A stretch of 48,872 nucleotides of DNA, taken from the NCBI GenBank assembly GCA_943787725.1, contig CALSNM010000018.1, positions 1 through 48,872 on the forward strand, given 5' to 3'. Position numbers and translations under genes: made by a program. The stretch is from an uncultured Flavobacteriales bacterium (GTDB lineage: Bacteria > Bacteroidota > Bacteroidia > Flavobacteriales_D > Parvicellaceae). The notes beneath the pieces were generated by a model. That model saw only the letters and a list, made by a program, of their open reading frames with translations, was not told the origin of the DNA and did not search any database. Shown here in pieces: positions 38,337 to 48,405 of the stretch (its first letter is position 1; every line of letters starts with the position of its first letter).

Positions 38337-39797
38337 ATGGATATAACAAAAGTTCAATTAGGCTATGAAGCGGGTCTAAACGATTATGTAAGACAAGAAA
38401 AAGCAGCTGTTGAATTAATTAACGCAGTAGGTGCACTAATGTACAACAAAGGTGTTGAATTAGTTTTATTTAGAAACCACCTTGTTGAAATTAGTATTTC
38501 GGAGGTAATAAACTTGTTTACCAACTATGCGGCAAAGGTTGTTAACAAGCCAATTGATATCGAGACATCAGCAAAACTTGCGAAAGCAATGCTAGAAGTG
38601 GATCTTGCTCCCTCTAAAATAGATATTGGCAGGTTGACATCAGAATACTTTTTGGCTGGTAATGACGGATCACATATAGATTTCCTAAAAAACAACCTCT
38701 CCAATTTCATAGGTCAAGACAAACATACTTTTGAACCCAAAGATGTTGTACTTTATGGCTTTGGTAGAATTGGTCGGTTGGTAGCAAGAGAGCTTATCAA
38801 ACAAGCTGGAAAAGGACAACAATTGAGGTTAAGAGCTATCGTTCTTAGAAAAGTAACCGAACAAACTTTATTAAAAAGAGCTGATCTACTCAGAAACGAT
38901 TCTGTGCATGGCGCATTCAAAGGAACTGTAATTACTGATTCTGAAAACAAAGCGCTCATAATTAATGGACAGATAATAAAAATAATTGAATCTCCTACAC
39001 CGGAAAGCATCGACTATACAGAATATGGAATTAATGATGCTTTAGTTATTGATAGCACCGGAGTATTTGGCGACAAGGAAGCTTTGGGACGTCACTTACA
39101 AGCTAACGGTGCTTCAAAAGTATTATTGACAGCTCCTGGAAAAGAAATACCAAATATCGTTTATGGGATAAATCAAAAAGAATTTAATCTGGATGATCAC
39201 GATATTTTCTCAGCTGCTTCTTGTACCACCAATGCAATTAGTCCAGTGCTCAAAGTAATAGAAGATAACTTTGGTATCGAAAAAGGACATATTGAAACAG
39301 TTCATGCTTATACCAATGATCAAAATTTATTGGATAATATGCATAGCAAACCAAGAAGAGGACGATCTGCACCTATAAATATGGTTATCACATCTACTGG
39401 AGCAGGAAAAGCAGTAACAAAAGTAATTCCTTCATTGGCAGGAAAGCTGACCGCAAATGCCGTTCGTGTTCCTACTCCTAATGGTTCTTTAGCGATAATA
39501 AACATTCATATTAATAAACCTACATCTGTTAAAGACGTGAACGCTTTAATGAAAGATGCCGCTATCAAAGGACCTTTAGTAAACCAGATTAATTATCAAA
39601 TCAATCCAGAATTGGTTTCAAACGATATAATTGGAAATACGTGTGCTTCCGTTTTCGATAGTAATGCAACTATTGTTTCTCAAGATGGCAAAAGTGTTAC
39701 AATTTATGCTTGGTATGACAATGAATTTGGATATACAAAACAAGTAATTAGATTAGCTAAACACATAGCTAAGGTCAGAAGATTAATTTACTATTGA
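38337..39797 (+). CDS. gap: Glyceraldehyde-3-phosphate dehydrogenase, long form
   Basis: Catalyses NAD(P)-dependent oxidation of glyceraldehyde-3-phosphate in glycolysis or the reverse in gluconeogenesis. The catalytic core begins at about residue 135: VLYGFGRIGRLVARELIK (nucleotide site, residues 141-147), SAASCTTNAISP with the catalytic cysteine at residue 296, and WYDNEFGYTKQV at the end. At 486 residues it is some 150 longer than classical GAPDH because of a helical N-terminal extension (KVQLGYEAGLNDYVRQEKAA and onward), a form known in Bacteroidota. Whether it prefers NAD or NADP cannot be settled by eye. A HAD phosphatase gene follows 9 bases after the stop. Confidence 0.95.
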   Translation: MDITKVQLGYEAGLNDYVRQEKAAVELINAVGALMYNKGVELVLFRNHLVEISISEVINLFTNYAAKVVNKPIDIETSAKLAKAMLEVDLAPSKIDIGRLTSEYFLAGNDGSHIDFLKNNLSNFIGQDKHTFEPKDVVLYGFGRIGRLVARELIKQAGKGQQLRLRAIVLRKVTEQTLLKRADLLRNDSVHGAFKGTVITDSENKALIINGQIIKIIESPTPESIDYTEYGINDALVIDSTGVFGDKEALGRHLQANGASKVLLTAPGKEIPNIVYGINQKEFNLDDHDIFSAASCTTNAISPVLKVIEDNFGIEKGHIETVHAYTNDQNLLDNMHSKPRRGRSAPINMVITSTGAGKAVTKVIPSLAGKLTANAVRVPTPNGSLAIINIHINKPTSVKDVNALMKDAAIKGPLVNQINYQINPELVSNDIIGNTCASVFDSNATIVSQDGKSVTIYAWYDNEFGYTKQVIRLAKHIAKVRRLIYY

Positions 39798-39806
39798 ACT
39801 CCAAGT

Positions 39807-40247
39807 ATGACAAAGAAAGACGAAAAACTAGAAGAAGTTCTTGGTGAAGATGGACTACCAATTAGCCCTAAACTTCCAAATGATGTTAAAAATTACATGA
39901 TTGATATTGATGGGACCATTACGGATGACATTCCAAATGAAGAACCAGAAAGAATGGCAACTTGCGAGCCGTATCCAGATGCGCTAGAAACATTGAATAA
40001 ATGGTATGACGAAGGACACATCATTACATTCTTTACCTCTAGAGTTGAAGAACACAGAATTGTTACTGAAGCTTGGCTTAGTAAACATGGCTTTAAATAC
40101 CATGGGATTTTATTTGGAAAACCAAGAGGAGGAAATTACCACTGGATAGATAATCATCTGGTAAGAGCAACTCGTTACAAAGGTAAATTTACCGATCTTG
40201 TGGTTACCTCGAAAGAAATTGAGGTTTTTGATGATTCACAAGAATAA
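39807..40247 (+). CDS. HAD-superfamily phosphatase-like protein
   Basis: A 146-residue cytoplasmic protein with the HAD nucleophile motif in YMIDIDGTITDD (D-x-D-G-T), a threonine/serine loop in ITFFTSRVEEHR (motif II) and a basic/acidic region GKPRGGNYHWIDNH (motif III/IV). Proteins like it are often labelled phosphoheptose isomerase or LNS2-like in Bacteroidota, without proof. The substrate is a phosphorylated small molecule at best guess. It follows gap with a 9-base gap and is followed 18 bases later by a lipoprotein gene, so the four genes gap to 41779 may form one transcript. Confidence 0.85.
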   Translation: MTKKDEKLEEVLGEDGLPISPKLPNDVKNYMIDIDGTITDDIPNEEPERMATCEPYPDALETLNKWYDEGHIITFFTSRVEEHRIVTEAWLSKHGFKYHGILFGKPRGGNYHWIDNHLVRATRYKGKFTDLVVTSKEIEVFDDSQE

Positions 40248-40265
40248 TTATTCGTAAATTGAGAA

Positions 40266-41159
40266 ATGCTAAAATCTTTTACCAATATCACACCGAAACA
40301 TTTTAACCTATTCACAGCAATAGTAAGCACCTTGCTCCTTTCAATTAGTTGTGGAGAGTCAAATGAAAAACAAAAAATTTCTTTCGATGAAGGGTCTCAA
40401 GACGAAATTCAAGAAGCAATTCATAACAAAGTTTCTTCCGACTATGAATTTATCCCTCCTTCTACCCTTCAGGTAGCCTCCATATTCCAAAAGGCGGGGT
40501 TAGTTTATGATTTAAAACTTACTAACCCCCGAAATCGTATTGATAAGTACTCTACAAAGCTCAGACAATCTTTGGCGTTTGGAGTATACTCTTCAGATTT
40601 AGCATATAGTGTTATCCACGAAAAATACGATGAAGCAAGTGAGTTTCTAAAAACTTTAAGAACGCTGGGAAGTAAAATTGGATTGGAAACTATATTTAAT
40701 TCATCGGGATTAATTGAGCGATTTGAAGCCAATGTAGCTAGCCAAGATTCAATTATTGAGATTTTAATATTACTTCAAGAAAATACCGATGATTATATTG
40801 AAGAAAATGGAAAACAAGATTTATCTGTAATATATTATACTGGAGCTTGGGTAGAAGGAATGTTTATGGGAGCAAGCACAGTAATGAAGGACCACGAAAA
40901 AAGAGTTGGTGTTTTGATATCAGAACAAATGACTCTTGGTGAAATTTTAATTAAAGGGCTGGAACATGTTAAGGATCAAAATGACGATATTCAAGACTTA
41001 ATTGACGACATTCAAGACTTGGTTGACACCTATTACAACCTAAAATCTGTAACTACACTTGGAGAAGAAGCAGATTACATAGATATTATATTAACCAAAG
41101 ATGAAATAACTCTTATGTCTGGCAAGATTGTTGAACTTCGTGAATCAATAGTACATTAA
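40266..41159 (+). CDS. Hypothetical lipoprotein, helical
   Basis: A 297-residue protein I cannot assign. An N-terminal hydrophobic stretch ends in LLLSISCGES, a lipobox, so it is probably an outer- or inner-membrane lipoprotein. The mature part is almost entirely predicted helix: examples are YDEASEFLKTLRTLGSK and QDSIIEILILLQENTDDY. Residues 240-253 hold a seven-residue duplication (DDIQDLI, DDIQDLV). It lies between a HAD phosphatase and an exported protein with gaps of 18 and 8 bases, in one probable operon. Function unknown. Confidence 0.8.
   Translation: MLKSFTNITPKHFNLFTAIVSTLLLSISCGESNEKQKISFDEGSQDEIQEAIHNKVSSDYEFIPPSTLQVASIFQKAGLVYDLKLTNPRNRIDKYSTKLRQSLAFGVYSSDLAYSVIHEKYDEASEFLKTLRTLGSKIGLETIFNSSGLIERFEANVASQDSIIEILILLQENTDDYIEENGKQDLSVIYYTGAWVEGMFMGASTVMKDHEKRVGVLISEQMTLGEILIKGLEHVKDQNDDIQDLIDDIQDLVDTYYNLKSVTTLGEEADYIDIILTKDEITLMSGKIVELRESIVH
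40983..41024 (+). repeat. 21-base tandem duplication inside the lipoprotein gene
   Basis: Two adjacent 21-base copies (40983-41003 and 41004-41024) differ at a few positions, encoding DDIQDLI and DDIQDLV. The heptad length keeps the helix phase, as in a coiled coil. Confidence 0.75.
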
Positions 41160-41167
41160 TTTATTAT

Positions 41168-41779
41168 ATGAAGCTTAAACATATCATATCGATTATTCTA
41201 ATTCTTCTCTTAACTGACAGTTCATTTGCTCAAAAGAAAAGAAAAAAAAATGATCTTGATCCTGAGGCTGCTGCTAAAGCAGCATTCAAAGAAGTACTTT
41301 CTGGATATAAAAAAGGCTGCAGAGCAGCACTAAAACCGTACCGATACGATGGTATAAAAACTACTCAATTCAGCTACAAGCCTTATGAATATGTAAAAGA
41401 AGTTGAGATAGCAACAATTCAAAATGCCGAATACCGACTTTCCTATAACACCAAAGGTATAGAACATGATAAAATTCAAATAAAAATTTATGACAAACCC
41501 GACAACGACAAGAGAAGGGTTTTACTCTACGAACAAGCTGAAGTAGGCGGAGATGAATTTTTCTTTGAAACAACTGAAATGATAGAGAAATTAAAAAAAG
41601 CAAAATTAAAAAAAGGCATAGATTCCGCTATTGTGGATCAGATGAGACTAAAAAAGATTTTCATTGACTACATCATTCCTGCTGTAGAGAGGGAAACAGA
41701 AGTAAATGAATGGGGTGAAGATATCGTTGTTAAATTAAAAGGAGCAATTATACTTTGTGTTGGATATTATAACCTTTAG
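41168..41779 (+). CDS. Hypothetical exported basic protein
   Basis: A 203-residue protein I do not recognise. It opens with a signal peptide (MKLKHIISIILILLLTDSSFAQ) directly followed by a very basic KKRKKN run. An alanine-rich helix (DPEAAAKAAFKEVLSGYKKG) precedes a beta-rich segment with several KPY/YEY motifs, and the end (AIILCVGYYNL) is hydrophobic. It follows the lipoprotein gene by 8 bases. Its last 4 bases overlap the convergent uvrB stop, so there is no room for a terminator outside coding sequence. Confidence 0.75.
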   Translation: MKLKHIISIILILLLTDSSFAQKKRKKNDLDPEAAAKAAFKEVLSGYKKGCRAALKPYRYDGIKTTQFSYKPYEYVKEVEIATIQNAEYRLSYNTKGIEHDKIQIKIYDKPDNDKRRVLLYEQAEVGGDEFFFETTEMIEKLKKAKLKKGIDSAIVDQMRLKKIFIDYIIPAVERETEVNEWGEDIVVKLKGAIILCVGYYNL

Positions 41780-43791
41780 TTCATTTTTTCTATCAATAAT
41801 TTTTTAAGAGAAAACATTTCATCTCTTAACACAGCTGCTTCAATGAAATTTTCCTTTTTAGCTTCTTCAAACATCTTGGATTTTACACGTGCAATTGATA
41901 ACTCCAACTCACTTTTAGACATATATTGAACTACCGGATCCGCAGCAACTCCAATTTCATTATTAATTTCATAATTCTCGGAGGAGGTTTTATCTATACC
42001 TAGACCAATTATCCCTCGTTTTGGCTTAAGGATTTGCGTTGGAACAATTCCATGTTCCTGATTGTGCTTTAATTGTAAAGCTCGCCTTCGGGTTGTCTCA
42101 TCTATGGTTTTTTGCATGGAATTAGTAATTCTATCCGCATACATAATCACCTTGCCATTTACGTTTCGTGCCGCTCTTCCAACAGTTTGCACCAAAGACC
42201 TTTCAGAACGCAAGAACCCTTCTTTATCTGCGTCTAGAATAGCCACTAGCGAAACTTCTGGCAAATCCAATCCCTCTCTCAGTAAATTAACACCAACCAA
42301 AACATCGAATAAACCATTTCTCAGATCTGCTAGAATCTCAACCCTTTCCAATGTATCAACATCAGAGTGAATGTAACGACACCTTACGCCCATTTTTGCT
42401 AAAAACTTATCTAACTCCTCCGCCATTCGCTTTGTTAAAGTGGTGACAAGCGCACGCTCCTCTCTTTCCGTGACAACGGTTATCTCTTCTAATAAATCAT
42501 CAATTTGATTTAAACTTGGGTGGATGAATATTTCCGGATCCAATAACCCTGTAGGCCTGATGATTTGCTCTGCAATAATTCCTTCTGATTTTTCCAGCTC
42601 ATAGTCTGCAGGAGTGGCGCTTACATAAATTGTCTGATCAATAATGTCTGTAAATTCTTCAAACTTTAGCGGACGGTTATCTATTGCCGCTTGCAAACGG
42701 AAACCATAATCAACTAAATTCACTTTACGGGCTCTATCACCTCCATACATTGCCTTAATTTGCGGGATTGTAACGTGGCTTTCGTCAATAACCATCATAA
42801 AGTCTTTTGGAAAGTAATCAAGCAGACAAAAGGGCCTTGTTCCCGGTTTTCTTCGATCAAAGTAACGCGAATAATTCTCAATTCCTGAACAATAACCCAA
42901 TTCCCGCATCATTTCTAAATCATACTCTACCCTACTTTTAAGACGCTTTGCTTCTAGGTGTTTACCTGTTTCTTTGAAGTATTCAGTCTGTGCCATCATA
43001 TCATCCTGTATCTCATTGATAGCATTATTGATTGTATGCTTACTAGTAATAAATATGTTTGCCGGAAATATCTGGTAAGACTGAAACTGTTCAACAGTTT
43101 TGTTGTTAATTGGATCAAAAGTTTCTATTGACTCAATCTCATCTCCCCAAAAAAGAACTCTTAAAGCCACTTCTGTATAAGCTAAGTAAATATCAACCGT
43201 ATCTCCTTTAACTCGAAATGTTCCGCGTGTAAACTCGGAGGTAGTTCTTGAATACAAACTTTCTACTAAGCCCAATAAAAATTTATTTCGGGAAACAATT
43301 TCTCCAACTTTTATAGTGCTTACACCTTGGTAAAACTCCTCTGGGTTTCCAATTCCATAAATACAAGATACAGAGGAGACAACTATGACATCTTTCCTCC
43401 CTGATAATAGCGAAGACGTAGTATGCAAACGCAATTTTTCAATTTCATCGTTTATCTGTAAATCCTTTTCAATAAAGGTATCGGTTACAGGTAAATAAGC
43501 TTCAGGTTGATAATAATCATAGTAAGAAACAAAATATTCTACAGCGTTGTTAGGAAAAAAAGCTTTGAACTCTGCGTATAACTGCGCTGCCAGTGTCTTA
43601 TTATGCGACAGCACCAAAGTTGGTTTATTGACCTCTTTAATTACGTTAGCGATTGTAAATGTCTTTCCTGAACCCGTAACACCTAGCAATGTTTGGTCTT
43701 TCACACCATTTTTCAATCCTTCTACCAATTGCTTTATCGCCTGCGGTTGATCTCCTGTTGGAGAATATTCAGAAACTAGTTTGAATTCCAT
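41776..43791 (-). CDS. uvrB: Excinuclease ABC subunit B
   Basis: UvrB is the damage-verifying helicase-like subunit of nucleotide excision repair. The 671-residue protein starts MEFKLVSEYSPTGDQPQAIK and has Walker A LLGVTGSGKTFT (residues 36-46), the beta-hairpin region VEYFVSYYDYYQPEAYLP used to probe DNA, helicase motifs such as GLDLPEVSLVAILDADKEGF and QTVGRAARN, and a C-terminal UVR domain (residues about 630-665, LELSIARVKSKMFEEAKKEN) that binds UvrC. Complete and intact. Its promoter-like element sits immediately upstream. UvrA and UvrC are not in this window. Confidence 0.97.
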   Translation of the reverse strand: MEFKLVSEYSPTGDQPQAIKQLVEGLKNGVKDQTLLGVTGSGKTFTIANVIKEVNKPTLVLSHNKTLAAQLYAEFKAFFPNNAVEYFVSYYDYYQPEAYLPVTDTFIEKDLQINDEIEKLRLHTTSSLLSGRKDVIVVSSVSCIYGIGNPEEFYQGVSTIKVGEIVSRNKFLLGLVESLYSRTTSEFTRGTFRVKGDTVDIYLAYTEVALRVLFWGDEIESIETFDPINNKTVEQFQSYQIFPANIFITSKHTINNAINEIQDDMMAQTEYFKETGKHLEAKRLKSRVEYDLEMMRELGYCSGIENYSRYFDRRKPGTRPFCLLDYFPKDFMMVIDESHVTIPQIKAMYGGDRARKVNLVDYGFRLQAAIDNRPLKFEEFTDIIDQTIYVSATPADYELEKSEGIIAEQIIRPTGLLDPEIFIHPSLNQIDDLLEEITVVTEREERALVTTLTKRMAEELDKFLAKMGVRCRYIHSDVDTLERVEILADLRNGLFDVLVGVNLLREGLDLPEVSLVAILDADKEGFLRSERSLVQTVGRAARNVNGKVIMYADRITNSMQKTIDETTRRRALQLKHNQEHGIVPTQILKPKRGIIGLGIDKTSSENYEINNEIGVAADPVVQYMSKSELELSIARVKSKMFEEAKKENFIEAAVLRDEMFSLKKLLIEKMN

Positions 43792-43795
43792 TATC

Positions 43796-43803
43796 CAAAA
43801 CTA
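43796..43803 (-). promoter_or_regulatory. Candidate -7 element directly before uvrB
   Basis: On the minus strand the site reads TAGTTTTG, an exact TAnnTTTG match, and only four bases (GATA) separate it from the uvrB ATG at 43791. Transcription would start at or beside the A of the start codon, giving a leaderless message. No TTG was found at -33. Confidence 0.42.
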
Positions 43804-43861
43804 AGCATCATTGCCTTTATATAATTGATTCCGTTAAATTTTATTTAGTATCTTGAGGCTG

Positions 43862-44113
43862 ATGGACCAAAAAACTTTTAATAAACTATCTATTAATGCA
43901 AAAAGAGCTCTTTTAATAGAAGGAGGAATATTTTTAGCCACAAGGCAGTATAGATCTCATACAGTTCATTTATATGACCTGAACGGAAGTTATATTGAAG
44001 TTTGGAATCGAATTGGCTATGATTGTATAGAATGGATCGAATTCACGAATAATAAAGACACTATTAATAGTTACTTGAAAAATATTAATATCGAGGAAGA
44101 TTTAAATATTTGA
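43862..44113 (+). CDS. Small conserved-looking protein coupled to the sensor kinase
   Basis: An 83-residue cytoplasmic protein, MDQKTFNKLSINAKRALLIE, then GGIFLATRQYRSHTVHLYDL and YIEVWNRIGYDCIEWIEF. Similar short proteins of unknown function with a helix followed by a beta-meander recur in Bacteroidota. The start at 43862 is preferred over a TTG three codons upstream. Its TGA stop overlaps the TTG start of the sensor kinase (TTGA), so the two are translationally coupled. Possible role as a partner of the kinase is inference only. Confidence 0.7.
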   Translation: MDQKTFNKLSINAKRALLIEGGIFLATRQYRSHTVHLYDLNGSYIEVWNRIGYDCIEWIEFTNNKDTINSYLKNINIEEDLNI

Positions 44114-47100
44114 GAACAATCAAACACATATTAATCTTGTTATTTACTTTACATGAGGTAAATAACTACTCCCAGCACTTTAGCTTTCAACACTATTCTG
44201 TAGAAGAAGGCCTTCCTCAATCTCAGGTCTGCGCAATGATACAAGACTCTAGAGGTTTATTGTGGCTAGGAACTAAGGGCGGAGGTTTATCTAAATTTAA
44301 CGGGAGAGAGTTTACTACCTACACAAAAGAAGAAGGCCTTTCAGGTGATCAAGTATATTCTTTATTTGAAGACAACAAACATAATATTTGGATTGGTACT
44401 GATAATGGCGTTACACATTACAATGGAATTACATTTACTGAATATCCTATTTCAAATGAATATTCAACTTTAGTATCTTCCATTGCTCAAGATAATAATG
44501 GAACATTATGGGCAACAACCCCCAATGCAATCTATTACTTAAAAAATCAACAATGGGAACTTTTCGTTTCAAACAATACAGAACTAAACGACAACATTAA
44601 TTGTTTGTTTATTGACAACGATGGAGTTATTTGGGTCGGAAATGATAATGGACTATTTAAAATTATCGACAACCATGTCACAAGATACACAACAGCAAGT
44701 GGATTATCTTCAAATAAAATATCCGCTATTTGTAAAGTAGATGAAATACTTTTAGTAGGAACTTCTGGTCGGGGAGTAAACATTAATGATCAAAACGGAT
44801 GGAAAGTAATTGGAAATCCTTCAGAAATAGTAAAGCATTTATTTATAGATGACAATAAAGACCTATGGATTTCAACACAAGCCAACGGAGCAATCAAATA
44901 TAATTTAAAGAAAAACTCTTCGACAACTTACAATCAAAAAAAAGGACTTTCAGTAAACAATGTAAATTTAATTCTGCAAGACAACTGGAAGAATATGTGG
45001 TTTGGAACTTCTGGTGGTGGAATAAACAAATACCATGGGCAACAGTTCCAGCATTATACTAAAAAAGAAGGATACTTAGATGAAATATTCTATTCTGTTT
45101 TAGGCGGTTCAGACAACACCGTTTGGACAGGAACAGGTCACCTTGGTTTTGCAGAAATGCAGCAACGACTCTGTTGTTTACCACAATCAAAACACCGACT
45201 TTCACAACCACAAATGTAAAGCGCTATTCGAAGATCATGTTCGGAAACATATGGATTGGAACAGAAGGGAAAGGCGCGTATATCATATATAACGGAACTA
45301 ACTATCATCACAAGTACCGGTAGATCACAGCCATTAACAGACGACTTGGATTCGCTGTCAATAACACAAGACAAAGACCTTCAATATATGGATTGCAACT
45401 GGTGAGCGGAATCTCAAAATTAACAGCCACCAACTACGCTGACCTAAAGTTCACCATCCAGAAATTTCAGACAAGAAAACGGATGGCCTACCGGATGACA
45501 CGAATCAACACCCTCGCTGCTGACAACGAAAACAGAATGTGGTTTGGAGCAGAATAACGGCCACATTGGCTACATTCAAAACGGACAGATAACCAACTAC
45601 GGTGTCAACGACGGGATCAAAAGGTCCGTTATTAAATCCATCGCTCTTGATAGAGCACAATCAGCTCTGGGCAGCAACAGATGGTGAAGGCTTGTTTCTA
45701 GGCAGATCTAAACAGTAATTTCATCACCTTTCATCAGATTAAAAAGAAAGACGGAATAAACGGCAACAACACCTACCTACTGACAGTTCGACAAACTAGA
45801 CCAGCTTTGGCTTGGCGCTGGCGGTGGTGTGGATCAGAGTATCGTTCACTAAATCTGGGAGCAATTTCAGACATTAAACATTTCGGACCAAACGAAGGGT
45901 TCTCAGGTGGCGAAACAACTGCACCAATGCAATTTCCGTTTCTAACAAATGGTGACTTATGGATCGGTACCCTCAGAGGGACTTAACCGCCACACTCCAG
46001 CTACTACCAAAAATCAACACAATTGCCCCAAGACTTAGCATGAGTGATATTACGCTTTTCTACGAAAGCATCACAGAAGGCTGTAAATGACTGGTACAAG
46101 GTATAATACAATACGGTGAATTTCGATTACAACGAAAACCACATTAGCTTCCATTTTGAAGGTGTTAACCTAAAAAACCCCGAAGAAGTCTTCTTATCAA
46201 TTTAAATTGAAGGGTTCGAAAGCAACTGGACTCCAGTTGACAAAAACAACGTAGCAACATACTCTAACCTCCCTCAGGAGAGTATACGTTTATAGTAAAT
46301 CTGGAAATGAGGACGATGTCTGGACAAAGCCTATTGAATTTTCATTTACAATATCTACTCCATTTTGGAAAACCTGGTGGTTTATAAGCGCAGCATCTCT
46401 TTTTACTCTTATCAATAATTTTGTTGATTTACAGAAACAGACAAAGGCAATTAAAGGAAGAAAAAGAGCGCTTACAAATGGAAAAGAACATGCTTGAAAT
46501 GGAGCAGAAAGCTCTCAGACTTGCAAATGAATCCACACTTCATTTTTAACGCTATGAATACTGTTCAGGCTTTAATTGCTAAAAAAGATGAAAAAACCGC
46601 TCGCTATTATCTGGCTAAATTCTCAAAACTTATGCGCAAGAGTTTTGGAAAACAGCCGCAAGACTTTAATCACCATCCATGATGAAATTGAAGCATTAGA
46701 AAACTACCTGAAGTTAGAGCAATTAAGTAATGAGGATAACTTTGATTATGAAATAATTGTGGATCAAAACATTCAAACAGATGCCTACGGAATCCCTCCT
46801 CTTTTATTACAGCCATTTGCTGAGAACTCAATAGTGCACGGTCTAAAGGAGCTAAAGCACCGGGGCAAAATATCGGTTAATTTTGATATGGAAAGAAACT
46901 TTCATCGAGTGCTCTGTTACGCGACAATGGACGCGGAAGACTTGCAGCCAAAGAAGTGAGACATCAAAAATCCAGCTACCACAAATCAACTGCTCTCGTG
47001 CTTACTCAAGAAAGACTGGCCTCATTGAGTGATGATTTATCCGGTTAAATCATTCGAGATTATAGACATGGACAGAGCCTTCGGGTACCCAAGTTATCCT

Positions 47101-47128
47101 GAGGATTCCAGTTTTTGAAGTGTTTTAA
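44110..47128 (+). CDS. Beta-propeller sensor histidine kinase, LytS-like output (many frameshifts)
   Basis: A large sensor of about 1000 residues once frame breaks are bridged. A signal peptide (from a TTG start at 44110) is followed by two-component propeller repeats such as MIQDSRGLLWLGTKGGGLSK and LFEDNKHNIWIGTDNGVTHY, in the periplasm. From about 46110 a Y_Y_Y-type segment is recognisable (ENHISFHFEGVNLK, then GEYTF), then a membrane helix (FWKTWWFISAASLFTL), a coiled coil, the LytS-type kinase motif LQMNPHFIFNAMNT with the phospho-accepting histidine (46500-46560), and an ATPase domain (IPPLLLQPFAENSIVHG). The end reads ILRIPVFEVF at 47128. From about 45150 onward there are many indels, which I attribute to low sequence quality. 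No response regulator follows. Confidence 0.85.
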
Positions 47129-47151
47129 AGATCTATCATCAACTTGCTAAC

Positions 47152-47996
47152 ATGAATGAAACTCATGCTTTAATCTTTTCTAATCCCTTTAGTTTGCTTT
47201 ATATTTCGTCTATTCATATACCTAAATGAAATTCAGATCACTTCATACTTATAAGCCTATTCGTGTGCATTAATCGACTAGTTGCCGTCCATGAAAGTAC
47301 TTTGAATGTTGCCACCTCTGCTAACATGCTATTCGCTATGAGTGAGATTGTTTCTGAATTCGAAAAGGACAACGACACTAAGTGTTGAACTTAATAGTTA
47401 GCTCCTTCTGGCAAGCTTAACCTCCCAAATAGAACAAGGAGCACCATTTGATGTTTTTGTTGCCGCAAACACAAAATATCCCGCCTATCTTGACTCTCTG
47501 GGCCTAACAACTTCGGCGCCAAAAGTCTATGCGCAGGGAAAATTAGGATTGTGGACGTCTAAAAGAACTTCTCTCCTTCTTTAGCCCTGTTAACAACAGA
47601 TACTATTCAAAAAATAGCAATCGCCAACCCAAAGACCTGCGCCTTACGGAAAAGCGAGCATCGAGGCACTGAAGCATATCTGGTATCTACGAGCGAGTAA
47701 AACACAAGTTAGTCTTTGGTGAAAGCATCTCGCAGGTTAATCAATTTATCACAACTGGATCCGCAGATATCGGTTTTACTGCATTTTCTGTAGTTTCCTA
47801 TGCACCGAGATGAAAGCAATTGGAAAGTGCACATCCATCAATGTAAATGACCATGGGAAAATTGACCAGGCCGCCGTGGTTCTAAAAGAGTTCGACCACA
47901 TCCGGAAAGAAGCAAAAGCTATTTTATAATTTTTTATTTTCCGAAAGAGCTCGAGAAATTCTAAATAAATACGGTTATTTAACTCCTGAAGAATGA
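47152..47996 (+). CDS. modA: Molybdate ABC transporter substrate-binding protein (many frameshifts)
   Basis: ModA captures molybdate or tungstate in the periplasm for the ModBC transporter. Across several frames one reads [20 protein letters not shown] (start of the mature domain), SSGKL-like PSGKL, then [40 protein letters not shown] and [25 protein letters not shown] and [21 protein letters not shown] [17 protein letters not shown] ending at TGA (47994-47996). All are ModA landmarks in the right order. The start near 47152 is uncertain because the signal-peptide region is broken. The gene overlaps the next ATG in an ATGA arrangement. Confidence 0.85.
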
Positions 47997-48405
47997 ATCG
48001 ACTCAAAGGAAAAATAGAATTACGATTAATAGTCACGATGAATTATTGTTGATAGAATTGAATGTTCAACACACAAAAATGAATAGCCATCATTATTGGC
48101 AGACCTAATGACTATTCCTATTTGGAAATTGGGAACGAAATAGCAATACTATTCAAAGAAACTGAAGTGACTATTTCAAGCATATAAGACACCTCATATA
48201 TCAGTATTCAAAACCAACTAACCTGCACTATAGACTTCATTATCAAAAGGGAAGCTTTTAAGCCAAGTAAATTTAGACTTTATCGGCTTCAGCCTTATCC
48301 TCCATCATCACTACTCAGTAGTGTTCAAAACCTCAACTTAAAACCTCGAAGACACCGTCACTGCCTTGATTAAAACCAAACGAAATTATCCTATCCGAAT
48401 GCTAG
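47993..48405 (+). CDS. Small TOBE/molbindin-like protein (frameshifted)
   Basis: A protein of about 135 residues with two molybdate-binding TOBE (Mop-like) domains, read through several indels. The first begins [10 protein letters not shown] and has HDELLLIELN and LEIGNEIAILFKETEVTI; the second has NQLTCTIDFIIKGKLLSQVN and LEDTVTALIKTNEIILSE-like segments, ending with a TAG at 48403-48405. Such proteins store or buffer molybdate or act as regulators when fused to a DNA-binding domain; no helix-turn-helix is seen here. It lies between modA (ATGA overlap) and modB (7-base overlap), consistent with a molybdate role. The domain call is from pattern recognition. Confidence 0.65.
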
